Positions 14,259 through 21,581 of a DNA stretch of 22,587 nt are shown one piece after another. Source of the stretch: Lachnospiraceae bacterium (GTDB lineage Bacteria > Bacillota > Clostridia > Lachnospirales > Lachnospiraceae); assembly GCA_017613225.1 (NCBI GenBank), contig JAGAEH010000080.1:1-22587 (forward strand), written 5' to 3'. Positions within the stretch are counted from its first letter, which is position 1, and every line of letters begins with the position of its first letter. A model generated the notes under the pieces. That model had not been told where the DNA came from. It did no database searches and worked only from the letters and a program-made list of their open reading frames with translations. The position numbers and the translations under genes are program-made.

Positions 14259-15353
14259 ATGTCTGATGTGCTTGATAAGATCCGTGGTTCCCTGATCGGC
14301 GGCGCGGCCGGCGACGCCCTGGGATACGCGGTGGAGTTTAATGACGAAGGCACGATCTTTGGACGGTACGGAGCGGGCGGGATCCGGTCCTACAGTCTGG
14401 AGGAGGGCAAGGCGCGGGTCTCGGATGATACCCAGATGACACTGTTCACCGCCTACGCGATGATCTGCTGCGCGGAAGAGCGGAAAGAGAAGGGCAGCGC
14501 TGCTGCGCCGCGTTATTACGCAGCGGAGGCCTATCTGGAATGGCTGATGACCCAGGAGGGCTCCTACGGGACCGCCTGCGGGAATTACGGTAATTTCGAG
14601 GACCCGCGGGAGACGGACGGGCTGATCGCTGTCCCGCTGCTGCGTCTGCCGGAGATCTACGCCTGGCGCGCGCCGGGCAACACCTGCCTTTCCTCCCTGC
14701 GGACAAGAAGGGCACAGGATCACCGGATCGACAGCTATATCAAGGATCCTGTCAACCCCAGCAAGGGTTGCGGCGGCGTGATGCGGGCGGCCCCGGTGGG
14801 GATGATCCCCTGGGAGAGCATTGAGGAGATGGACAGAGAGAGCGCCGAGATCGCGGCCATCACTCACGGCCATTCGCTGGGATATCTTCCCGCGGCGGTG
14901 CTGACCCACGTGGTCCATCGCCTGATCTTCTGTCCGGAGCAGATGACGCTGCGGCAGATCGTGGAGGAGGCTAGGGATACGGTGACGGGGATCTTCGCGG
15001 AGGATGAGCATGCGGGCGAACTGGCAAGGCTGATCAATAAGGCCATCGCCCTGAGTGAGAGCGGCGGAGACGATCTGGACAACATTCACGCCCTGGGCGA
15101 GGGCTGGGTAGGAGACCAGGCGCTGGCCATCGCGCTGTACTGCAGTCTGAAGTACAAGGAGGACTTTTCCGAGGGCCTGATCGCCTCGGTCAATCACATG
15201 GGAGACAGCGACTCCACCGGCGCAGTGACGGGCAATATCCTGGGCGCTCTGGTGGGCTATGAAGCCCTGGATCAGAAGTGGAAGGACGATCTGGAGCTGC
15301 GGGAGGAGATACTGAAGACGGCGGACCGGCTCTACGAAGCGGCCTGCCTGTGA
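14259..15353 (+). CDS. ADP-ribosylglycohydrolase (DraG/ARH) family protein
   Basis: Protein of 364 residues of the DraG/ARH fold, which removes ADP-ribose from proteins or small molecules using two Mg ions. Metal-site motifs are complete: GGAAGDALGYAVEF (14-27), SDDTQMT (55-61), a central GHSLGYLPAAVLTHVV segment and GDSDSTGAVTG (315-325). AAGGAG precedes the ATG. The likely operon partner upstream is the HTH-desulfoferrodoxin regulator (18-base gap). The conserved unknown gene lies 70 bases downstream, past a repeat element. The substrate is not evident. Members next to sugar genes, as here with a lyxose isomerase downstream, may act on small ADP-ribosyl or nucleoside derivatives rather than on proteins (inference). 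Confidence 0.92.
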   Translation: MSDVLDKIRGSLIGGAAGDALGYAVEFNDEGTIFGRYGAGGIRSYSLEEGKARVSDDTQMTLFTAYAMICCAEERKEKGSAAAPRYYAAEAYLEWLMTQEGSYGTACGNYGNFEDPRETDGLIAVPLLRLPEIYAWRAPGNTCLSSLRTRRAQDHRIDSYIKDPVNPSKGCGGVMRAAPVGMIPWESIEEMDRESAEIAAITHGHSLGYLPAAVLTHVVHRLIFCPEQMTLRQIVEEARDTVTGIFAEDEHAGELARLINKAIALSESGGDDLDNIHALGEGWVGDQALAIALYCSLKYKEDFSEGLIASVNHMGDSDSTGAVTGNILGALVGYEALDQKWKDDLELREEILKTADRLYEAACL

Positions 15354-15361
15354 GAGACACG

Positions 15362-15400
15362 GTCGTCCTGAGGGACGCGGCGGCGGCACTCCGCTCAGAC
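15362..15400. repeat. Small inverted-repeat element with REP-like ends
   Basis: The left end GTCGTCCTGAG (15362-15372) is, with one mismatch, the reverse complement of CTCAGGATGAC found in the insertion at 18151-18217. The right end contains CTCCGCTCAG, identical to that insertion. The two ends face each other across about 18 GC-rich bases. It lies between a stop codon and the next ribosome site. Confidence 0.45.
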
Positions 15401-15423
15401 AACATGGGTCAAGGGGAACGAAA

Positions 15424-15855
15424 ATGAGTCAACTGAAATTCAAATATGTGCGGATCCAGGGCAAGGAACTGGCGAAGAACACCATGTACGCCAAGGGGAT
15501 CTTCAGCATGTGCTGGCAGCTGATCCAGAACGACGTCATGGAAGAAGAGGACGCGGACCTGTACCGGGAGATCGACGACTGGTTCGCCCACAATCTTCCC
15601 TGGCCGCCCCAGTGCAAAAACCGGGAGCCGGTGGTCTGCTGGTTCAAAACGGAAAATTCCGACGAGATGATGAAGATGATCCGGCCGGCCCTGTGGCTTC
15701 TGGAGCGGTATCATCACCCCTATTTCCTGGTCTACACCAACGACCCGGGGGAGATCGTCTACGAGGATCAGTACCAGATCGTGGCAAAGGTAGACGGTTT
15801 TCTGCAGATCGATGAACTGCAGCCTTCCTGGGCGCCGAAGGAGGAAGAAGAATGA
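15424..15855 (+). CDS. Conserved-looking protein of unknown function
   Basis: Protein of 143 residues with no recognised family. It is soluble, with no signal or membrane segment, and is rich in Trp and aromatic residues. It has a mixed alpha/beta pattern: an N-terminal strand LKFKYVRI, a helix with TMYAKGIFSMCWQLI, an acidic helix, a WPPQCKNREPVVCWFKTE stretch, a helix MMKMIRPALWLLERY, then strands YFLVYTND and YQIVAKVDGF. AAGGGGAACG precedes the ATG. Its stop overlaps the next start (ATGA), so it is translationally coupled to the D-lyxose isomerase gene; a role near that enzyme or the ADP-ribosylglycohydrolase is possible but unproven. Confidence 0.75.
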   Translation: MSQLKFKYVRIQGKELAKNTMYAKGIFSMCWQLIQNDVMEEEDADLYREIDDWFAHNLPWPPQCKNREPVVCWFKTENSDEMMKMIRPALWLLERYHHPYFLVYTNDPGEIVYEDQYQIVAKVDGFLQIDELQPSWAPKEEEE

Positions 15856-16535
15856 AGCGCAGCGAGATCAACCGGGCCTTAAAGGAACTGGAGGCCATGT
15901 GCGCGCGGGAGCACTGCTACCTGCCGCCTTTCTGCCATTTTACGCCGGAGGAGTGGCGTGAAAAAGGACAGGAATACGCCGAGGTGCGGGAGTGCATGCT
16001 GGGCTGGGACATTACGGACTACGGCCTGGGAGACTTTGACAAAGTCGGCATGTCGCTTATCACCATCCGCAACGGGAACCGGGCCATGCCGGAGAAATAC
16101 CCGAAGGTCTACGCGGAAAAGCTGCTCTATATGAAGGAAGGGCAGTACTCCCCCAACCATTTTCACTGGTACAAGACGGAGGACATCATCAACCGGGGCG
16201 GCGGGAATATCCTGATCAGGGTCTACAATTCCCATCCGGACGAGAGCATCGACCATGAGTCGGACGTGACCGTCCACACCGACGGCCGGACCTACACCGT
16301 CCCCGCGGGGACGCAGATCCGGCTGACGCCGGGGGAGAGCATCCACATCCCCCAGCGGCTGTACCACGATTTTTCCGTGGAACCCGGCACCGGGGCGGTG
16401 CTTTTAGGGGAGGTCAGCCAGTGCAACGACGACACTACGGACAACCGCTTTGAGCCGCCTGTAGGCCGCTTCCCCGTGATCGAGGAAGACGAGCCGCCCT
16501 ACCGGCTCCTGTACTGCGAGTATCCGGATCAATAA
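15852..16535 (+). CDS. D-lyxose ketol-isomerase family protein
   Basis: Protein of 227 residues of the cupin-type D-lyxose isomerase family, which interconverts D-lyxose and D-xylulose (and often D-mannose and D-fructose). Metal ligands expected on the cupin barrel are visible: His103, His105 and Glu110 in NHFHWYKTED, and His172 in RLYHDFSVE. The opening RSEINRALKELEAMCAREHCYLPPFCHFTPEEW and GWDITDYGLGDF are typical of the family. The start overlaps the preceding stop by four bases; the ribosome site GAGGAAGAAGA lies in the upstream gene. The SGNH hydrolase gene follows after 10 bases. Together with a Gfo/Idh/MocA enzyme downstream this points to a small sugar-use operon. Confidence 0.92.
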   Translation: MKRSEINRALKELEAMCAREHCYLPPFCHFTPEEWREKGQEYAEVRECMLGWDITDYGLGDFDKVGMSLITIRNGNRAMPEKYPKVYAEKLLYMKEGQYSPNHFHWYKTEDIINRGGGNILIRVYNSHPDESIDHESDVTVHTDGRTYTVPAGTQIRLTPGESIHIPQRLYHDFSVEPGTGAVLLGEVSQCNDDTTDNRFEPPVGRFPVIEEDEPPYRLLYCEYPDQ

Positions 16536-16545
16536 AGGAGAAGAG

Positions 16546-17265
16546 ATGGAGGAGAGGCAAAGGAACAGGCAGATCTCCATCCTGGGGGACTCCATCAGCA
16601 CCTTTGAGGGCTTCGATCCCCCGGGCTACGCCGTCTATTACGATGAAGAGATGCAGGAGATCAACGGGCTGAGGACCGTGGAGGACACCTGGTGGATGCA
16701 GGTGATCCACGCGCTGGACGGCAGGCTGTGCGTCAACGATTCCTTTTCCGGCAGCAGAGTCTCGGGGACGTCGTTTCCTTCGGCGCTCTGTGAAGAACGG
16801 CTGGGAAACCTGCGGACGCAGACGGCCGATCCGGACGTCATCCTGATCTACATGGGAGTAAACGACTACGGCTATGGCGTGAAGATCTCCTGGGAACACA
16901 TGGGGCTGCACTTTTCTCAGGAGAATAAGAACTATGATCATTTTGAGGACGCCTATGACGAAATGCTGAGAAGGCTGAGGGAACTCTACCCCCAGGCGCG
17001 GATCGTCTGCGGGACGCTGATGTGTACCGCGGTGAAGTTCAGGCCGGGCTGGGGCTTTCCCGAAAGCATCTGGGGCACGGAACTGGACGATTATAATGAT
17101 ACCATCAGGAAGGCGGCGGCGCGAAACGGCTGTCTTCTGGCGGATCTGGCAGAAACAGGCCTGCGCTATGAGACTCTGGACGGCAGCCACCCCACGTTGG
17201 CCGGACACGAAGCCATTGCCGGGGCCTGGATCAGGTGCCTGGAGGAACTGCAGCTGACAGACTGA
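16546..17265 (+). CDS. SGNH/GDSL-family hydrolase
   Basis: Cytosolic esterase-type protein of 239 residues. The SGNH blocks are all present: block I ILGDSIST with the nucleophile Ser16, the block II Gly in SFSGSRVSG, block III MGVNDYG, and block V DGSHPTLAGH with Asp212 and His215. There is no signal peptide, so the substrate is intracellular or imported, for example acetylated sugars (inference from the sugar-isomerase neighbour). A good AAGGAG lies before the ATG, 10 bases after the isomerase stop. The gene ends 61 bases before the oxidoreductase start. Confidence 0.92.
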   Translation: MEERQRNRQISILGDSISTFEGFDPPGYAVYYDEEMQEINGLRTVEDTWWMQVIHALDGRLCVNDSFSGSRVSGTSFPSALCEERLGNLRTQTADPDVILIYMGVNDYGYGVKISWEHMGLHFSQENKNYDHFEDAYDEMLRRLRELYPQARIVCGTLMCTAVKFRPGWGFPESIWGTELDDYNDTIRKAAARNGCLLADLAETGLRYETLDGSHPTLAGHEAIAGAWIRCLEELQLTD

Positions 17266-17326
17266 GGGCCATAAGGCCGGAGCGGGAAAGCACAGGCCGG
17301 ACAGGATCCGGAAAAGAGAGGCAGAC

Positions 17327-18379
17327 ATGACGAAAGAACCGATCAGATGGGCAGTATTGGGCTGCGGCGTGATCGCCAACGAGATGGCTGCGGCGCTGTG
17401 CGCCCACGGCAGAAGAATGTACGGGGTGGCGAACCGCACCCATGAAAAGGCCGTCGCTTTCGCGGAGAAGTACGGGGTGGAGAAGGTGTATGATTCCATC
17501 GACGGCCTCTTTTCCGACCCTGCGGCGGAGGCGGTCTATATCACCACGCCCCACAACACTCACTACGGCTTCATCAAAAAGGCCCTGGAAAACGGCAAGC
17601 ACGTGCTGGCGGAAAAGTCCATCACCCTAAACAGCGGGGAACTGGACGAACTGGCGAAGCTGGCGGAGGGCAAAGGCCTGATGCTGGGGGAGGCCATGAC
17701 CATCTGGCACATGCCCCTGTATCAAAAGCTGCGGGAGATCGTCGAAAGCGGCGAGTACGGCAAGGTGCAGATGATCACCCTGAACTTCGGCAGTTTCAAG
17801 GAATACGACATGAGCAACCGCTTCTTCGACCCGGCCCAGGCCGGCGGCGCCTTGCTGGACATCGGCGTTTACGCGCTGTCCATCGTCCGCGGCTTCATGA
17901 CTTCCGCGCCGGATCAGATCCGGAGCCAGTGGAAGCCGGCTCCCACGGGGGTGGACGAGATGGCGACGATTCTGCTGAAGAACGAGGAGGGACAGATGGC
18001 CGCTGTGGCCCTGAGCCTGCACTCGAAACAGCCCAAGCGGGCCATGATCAGCCTGGAGAAGGGCTATCTGGAGATCATGGAGTATCCCCGGGCGGCCAGA
18101 GCCGTCTTTACGGACGCGGTGACCGGGGCACAGACGGTGATCGAGGGAGGGGATCCTTCGGCTCCGCTTCGCTCCGCTCAGGATGACAGTCCGCTTTGCT
18201 CCGCTCAGGATGACGGTCCGATACAGGACGGCAACGCCCTGTGGTACGAGCTCCTGGACATGGAGGAAGCGATCCGCACGGGAGATCCCGGACCCCTGCG
18301 GCTGCGGGAGTCCATGGACGTGATGGCGATCATGACGGCGCTGCGCAGGGAGTGGGGACTGAAGTACCCGGAAGAATAA
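17327..18379 (+). CDS. Gfo/Idh/MocA-family NAD(P)-dependent oxidoreductase
   Basis: Protein of 350 residues. The N-terminal Rossmann fold has VLGCGVIA (11-17). The catalytic lysine is in AEKSIT (Lys97; EKS in place of the common EKP). The GGALLDIGVYALS segment of the C-terminal domain follows. The family oxidises or reduces sugars and derivatives such as inositol, glucose-fructose or dihydrodiols; the exact substrate is unknown. Residues about 276-300 are an insertion with a tandem nine-residue repeat, PLRSAQDDS then PLCSAQDDG, encoded by a REP-like DNA element (18151-18217). The reading frame is kept, and the insertion sits in a surface loop between the strand VTGAQTVIEGG and the helix NALWYELLDMEEAI, so the enzyme may remain active. 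Last gene of the plus-strand sugar cluster. Confidence 0.92.
   Translation: MTKEPIRWAVLGCGVIANEMAAALCAHGRRMYGVANRTHEKAVAFAEKYGVEKVYDSIDGLFSDPAAEAVYITTPHNTHYGFIKKALENGKHVLAEKSITLNSGELDELAKLAEGKGLMLGEAMTIWHMPLYQKLREIVESGEYGKVQMITLNFGSFKEYDMSNRFFDPAQAGGALLDIGVYALSIVRGFMTSAPDQIRSQWKPAPTGVDEMATILLKNEEGQMAAVALSLHSKQPKRAMISLEKGYLEIMEYPRAARAVFTDAVTGAQTVIEGGDPSAPLRSAQDDSPLCSAQDDGPIQDGNALWYELLDMEEAIRTGDPGPLRLRESMDVMAIMTALRREWGLKYPEE
18151..18217 (+). repeat. REP-like element inserted in frame, with a 27-base tandem duplication
   Basis: It begins GGATCCTTCGGCTCCG. Two adjacent 27-base units (18164-18190 and 18191-18217) differ at two positions only. The CGCTCCGCTCAGGATGAC core resembles dispersed short repeats of many gut bacteria (recalled, not searched). 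It adds about 22 residues to the oxidoreductase without a frameshift. Confidence 0.75.
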
Positions 18380-18615
18380 TATTAGGTCATCCGAAGCCGC
18401 AGCTTTCCCCGGACAAGGCCCGGGAAGCGCCTGTGGAAGACGGGCGGCGATCCGGCAGAGGGTTCTACCGAAAGGAGAGCGGTGGGGGATTGAAGCGCCA
18501 TGGCCCTCCTGCTACAGTGAAGACGCAGGGGAGAGGAAAGCGGGGAAGCTTAAAAAGGCGGCCGCAGCCGGAAAGACCGGAGCGGAGGACCCCGCAGCCC
18601 CAAAGGAGGATCGGA
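18380..18615 (+). other. 236-base gap with a GC-rich structured leader ahead of the ECF S-component
   Basis: A hairpin pairs 18506-18512 with 18525-18531 (one G-U, 12-base loop). A closing stem GCGGGG (18540-18545) with CCCCGC (18590-18595) encloses a CCGG-AAAGA-CCGG hairpin (18568-18580). It ends just before the ribosome site, as in translation-controlling leaders. No known riboswitch consensus was recognised (TPP, FMN, cobalamin and preQ1 motifs were looked for by eye). No convincing gene is present. Confidence 0.45.
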
Positions 18616-19140
18616 ATGACAAGGTCGGTGAAAATGCTTTGCGTGCTGGGTGCCGGGATCGCGCTGTTCGTGGTATTATCACTGTGTCTGCAGGTACCGG
18701 TGTTCGAAAACTACTACCTGTGCCTGGGCTACGCGGTGATGCTGGTCTACTGTTACAGCCTGGGACCCTGGCCGGGTGTTCTGGTAGGCGCTCTGGGGGT
18801 GGTCCTGTACTGCCTGCTGACCAGCGGTCTGCGGGGCATGCCCGGATGGTCGCTGGGAAACGTGGTGATCGGCCTGGGACTGGGATTCGGCCTGCAGCCG
18901 ATCCGGAAGATCGAAAACCGCGCGCTCAAGGCGGGAGCGGCCGTCGTGCTGATCATAGTGGTCACCGCGGCGGGCATCCTGGGCGTCAAGTCCCTGACGG
19001 AGCATATTCTGTACGCCCAGCCCTTCATGGTGCGGGCGGCCAAGAACTTTACGGCCTTCGTGGCGGACGCGGTGATGCTGGCAGTCAGCATTCCCATCGC
19101 GGAGTTGCTGGACAAAAGAGTAAGGAAACTCGTGGAATAG
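18616..19140 (+). CDS. Putative ECF transporter S-component, substrate unknown
   Basis: Membrane protein of 174 residues with five or six hydrophobic segments: VLGAGIALFVVLSLCL, YLCLGYAVMLVYCYSLGPWPGVLVGALGVVLYCLL, SLGNVVIGLGLGFGL, AAVVLIIVVTAAGILGV and FVADAVMLAVSIPIAELL. The size, the GPWPGVLVGALGVVLYCLL loop-helix and the end of the last helix resemble energy-coupling-factor S-components, which bind a vitamin and dock on a shared EcfAAT module elsewhere in the genome. The ATG has AAAGGAGGA five bases upstream. A longer in-frame opening exists, but only this start has a ribosome site. The specificity cannot be read; a structured leader upstream hints at ligand control. A generic membrane protein is the alternative. 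Confidence 0.7.
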   Translation: MTRSVKMLCVLGAGIALFVVLSLCLQVPVFENYYLCLGYAVMLVYCYSLGPWPGVLVGALGVVLYCLLTSGLRGMPGWSLGNVVIGLGLGFGLQPIRKIENRALKAGAAVVLIIVVTAAGILGVKSLTEHILYAQPFMVRAAKNFTAFVADAVMLAVSIPIAELLDKRVRKLVE

Positions 19141-19221
19141 GCAATGATCCGCGCCGCGGTCTGGAACGGGCGGCGCGGCCTCCGGGAGACCGGATAAACT
19201 GCGGAAAAGAGAGAAACATCT

Positions 19222-20541
19222 GTGAACGACTATCGGTTCGGGAACTACCTATATGAACTGCGCAGCCAGGCGGGCCTCACACAGCGGGCGCTCGCCTGGA
19301 AGCTGCAGGTCAGCGACAAGGCCGTCTCCAAGTGGGAGACCGGCCGCGCCAAGCCCACCACGGACACCCTGCGGAAACTGGCGCTGCTGTACCGGGTCCC
19401 CATCGAAAAACTGCTGCAGATGAGGGAGGAAAAAGGACCCATGAAGATCGACAAGATCGTCATCACCGGCGGTCCCTGCGCCGGCAAGACCACAGCCATG
19501 AGCTGGATCCGCAACGAATTCATCAAGCGCGGCTATACCGTGCTGTTCGTGCCCGAGACGGCCACGGAACTGATCACCGGCGGCGTGGCGCCCTGGGCCT
19601 GCACCGACGGGCTGGAGTTCCAGAAATGCCTGGCGCTGCTGCAGCACAAAAAGGAGGAGATCTTTACCCGGGCTGCCCGCAATATGCCGGCGGAAAAGGT
19701 CCTGATCGTCTGCGACCGGGGCCTGATGGACAACAAGGCCTACATGACGGACCTGGAATTCGCCGCGGTGATGCGGGAGCTGAACGGCAGCGAGGTGGAA
19801 CTGCGGGACGAGTACGACGCGGTGTTCCATCTGGTGACGGCCGCCAAGGGGGCGCTGGAAGCCTATACCCTGTCCAACAACAAGGCCCGCACTGAAACGC
19901 CGGAGCAGGCGGCGGCCCTGGACGACGCCCTGATCGCGGCATGGACCGGCCATCCCCACCTGCGGGTCATCGACAATTCCACAGGCTTTGAGAAAAAGCT
20001 GGAGCGGCTGCTGGCGGAGATCTCCGCCTTCCTGGGGGAGCCCCAGCCCTGCGAGATAGAGCGGAAGTACCTGATCCGCTATCCCGACGTCAAAAAACTG
20101 GAGGAACTGCCCAACTGCAAGCGGGTGGAGATCATCCAGACCTACTTAAAGAGCGAGCCGGGCACCGAAGTGCGGGTGCGGCAGCGGGGCAGCGACGGCC
20201 ATTTCATCTATTTCCGGACGGAAAAACGAAGGCTGACGGACGTCAGCCGGGTGGAGGTGGAGCAGCGCCTGACCCAGGACGAGTACCTGACGCTGCTGAT
20301 GGACGCCGATCCGTCGGCCCATCCGATCCGCAAGACCAGATACTGTCTGACGGAGAACAACATGTATTTCGAGATCGACGTGTATCCCCAGTGGACGAAG
20401 CAGGCAGTGATGGAGGTCGAGCTGCGGGAGGAAGGCCAGGCGTTCGAGCTTCCGAAGGACATCAAAGTGATCCGGGAGGTCACCGGGGAGAAGCGCTACA
20501 GCAATTCCTCCATGGCCCGGGAAATGCCGGCGGAAGACTGA
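19222..20541 (+). CDS. HTH-AAA-CYTH fusion protein
   Basis: Protein of 439 residues with three parts. Residues 7-66 are an XRE helix-turn-helix (LRSQAGLTQRALAWKLQVSD, KAVSKWETGR). Residues 75-270 are an AAA_28-type P-loop NTPase with Walker A GGPCAGKTT (83-91) and a CDRG motif (164-167). Residues 275-437 are a CYTH domain with the signature EIERK (278-282), basic strands (EVRVRQRG, FRTEKRR) and acidic strands (VEVEQRL, VMEVEL) that line the triphosphate tunnel of this superfamily. AAA_28 plus CYTH is also the layout of eukaryotic TTD14-type proteins; the HTH addition is the unusual part. The start is a GTG at 19222 behind a weak AAGAGAG. An internal ATG at 19441 (Met74) has GGGAGG/AAAGGA upstream and could give a separate AAA-CYTH form. 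Stands alone before a terminator. Confidence 0.88.
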   Translation: MNDYRFGNYLYELRSQAGLTQRALAWKLQVSDKAVSKWETGRAKPTTDTLRKLALLYRVPIEKLLQMREEKGPMKIDKIVITGGPCAGKTTAMSWIRNEFIKRGYTVLFVPETATELITGGVAPWACTDGLEFQKCLALLQHKKEEIFTRAARNMPAEKVLIVCDRGLMDNKAYMTDLEFAAVMRELNGSEVELRDEYDAVFHLVTAAKGALEAYTLSNNKARTETPEQAAALDDALIAAWTGHPHLRVIDNSTGFEKKLERLLAEISAFLGEPQPCEIERKYLIRYPDVKKLEELPNCKRVEIIQTYLKSEPGTEVRVRQRGSDGHFIYFRTEKRRLTDVSRVEVEQRLTQDEYLTLLMDADPSAHPIRKTRYCLTENNMYFEIDVYPQWTKQAVMEVELREEGQAFELPKDIKVIREVTGEKRYSNSSMAREMPAED

Positions 20542-20554
20542 GGCGGACAATAAG

Positions 20555-20582
20555 AAAAGAGGGCCCTTTTGGCCCTCTTTTT
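20555..20582. terminator. Bidirectional intrinsic terminator
   Basis: GAGGGCC (20559-20565), loop CTTTT, GGCCCTC (20571-20577), with AAAA before and TTTTT after. It lies between the convergent HTH-AAA-CYTH and DegV genes and can serve both strands. Confidence 0.9.
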
Positions 20583-20598
20583 GTGTGCGCCGAAAGCT

Positions 20599-21438
20599 TT
20601 AGTAAGCCACTACAATACCTCCGTCCGCGGCATAGAGGCTGGAGACCCCGGCGGATTCCAGGATCACGGAATCCTTGAAGGGATAGCGGGCCATGATCTC
20701 GTCCCGCAGGGCCAGCGCCCGCTCTTTGCAGTTGCAGTGGGTGATGGCCAGGACTTTTTCCGCCGGGTCCACCACGGTGGTCCCGATGTAGTTGACCAGT
20801 TTCTGCAGGGCCTGCTTTGTGCCCCGGCCCAGCCCCAGCTTCTGGATGTTGCCCTCGGGAGTGGAGCCCAGCACGGGCTTGATGCCCAGCAGCTTGCCCA
20901 CCATCCCTTCCAGATGGCGGATGCGGCCGTTTTTGATGAAGGCGTCCAGCGTCTCCAGCACGAAGACGGTGGTCTGCTCTTTGATATAGTTCTCCACCGT
21001 TTCCACGGTCTTTTCAAAGGAAAAGTTCGCCTTCAGGCATTCCCGCAGCTTCATCAGGATCAGGGTCTGACCGCTGGCGGCGGACTTGGAGTCGAAGACG
21101 TGGATCTTCTTACCCGGCCGTTCCTCCTGCAGCATCTGGGCGCCCAGCACGGCGCTGTTGTAGGAGCCGGAGAGGACGGCGGAGAGAGTGATCCCGTAGG
21201 CGTCCCGGTCGTCTGCGCCGTAGGCCTCCATGAAAGCCTGGGGCGACGGGCAGGCGGATCTGCCCCCGGTCTCGGACGCGGCGATCTTCCGCAAAAAGGC
21301 ATCGCGGTCGAAGGTCGTATCGTCGATGATCTCTTCCCCGTCCACGGACAGAGTCAGGGGAACGTAGGTGATGCTTTCGTCCCGCAGATCGGGACCGTGG
21401 TCCGTGCAGCTGTCCGCGGCGATATGGTACTGAGGCAT
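20599..21438 (-). CDS. DegV-family fatty-acid-binding protein
   Basis: Protein of 279 residues. DegV/FakB-type proteins bind a fatty acid and, with a FakA kinase, let exogenous fatty acids enter phospholipid synthesis. Family marks are the N-terminal IAADSCTDHGPDL, TFDRDAFLRKI, ACPSPQAFMEAY (the TSQPS-like loop), the LSAVLSGSYNSAVLGA segment, HVFDSKSAASGQ and the C-terminal ADGGIVVAY. An ATG at 21444 is only one base after AAGGAG; the ATG at 21438 is 7 bases away and is chosen. The terminator hairpin at 21480-21512 separates it from the AroM gene, so it likely has its own promoter; no clear one was seen. Confidence 0.95.
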   Translation of the reverse strand: MPQYHIAADSCTDHGPDLRDESITYVPLTLSVDGEEIIDDTTFDRDAFLRKIAASETGGRSACPSPQAFMEAYGADDRDAYGITLSAVLSGSYNSAVLGAQMLQEERPGKKIHVFDSKSAASGQTLILMKLRECLKANFSFEKTVETVENYIKEQTTVFVLETLDAFIKNGRIRHLEGMVGKLLGIKPVLGSTPEGNIQKLGLGRGTKQALQKLVNYIGTTVVDPAEKVLAITHCNCKERALALRDEIMARYPFKDSVILESAGVSSLYAADGGIVVAY

Positions 21439-21479
21439 GAACATACTCCTTTTCTTTCACTGCTAAAAGCAACTATCAC

Positions 21480-21512
21480 AAAAAGACGAGGCACGCAAGG
21501 CGACCTCGTCTG
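21480..21512 (-). terminator. Intrinsic terminator downstream of the AroM gene
   Basis: On the minus strand an 8-base stem (AGACGAGG with CCTCGTCT; arms 21505-21512 and 21485-21492) has a 12-base loop with a CGC/GCG inner pairing, then TTTTT. It is about 70 bases past the AroM stop and 40 before the DegV start. Confidence 0.8.
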
Positions 21513-21581
21513 TCATATTAGCAGAACTCGTATTGGAATACAAGAGAGAAAATGACGGTCATTGGGAGACAAAAAGCCGGC

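Noticed and set aside
2633..15389. Very long open frames antisense to the STAND, LRR, repeat-protein and ADP-ribosylglycohydrolase genes (for example 2633-4069 minus, 5990-7960 minus, 11585-13078 plus, 13602-15389 minus)
   Set aside because: They lack ribosome sites and family motifs, have odd composition, and mirror genes with clear domains. They are a by-product of GC-rich codon use.
18380..18615. Cobalamin, TPP, FMN, THF or preQ1 riboswitch
   Set aside because: The conserved boxes of these classes were looked for by eye and not found; only generic stems are visible.
18241..18615. Longer gene reading through the gap into the ECF S-component
   Set aside because: The frame begins inside the oxidoreductase gene, and the stretch has no ribosome site or membrane pattern until 18616.
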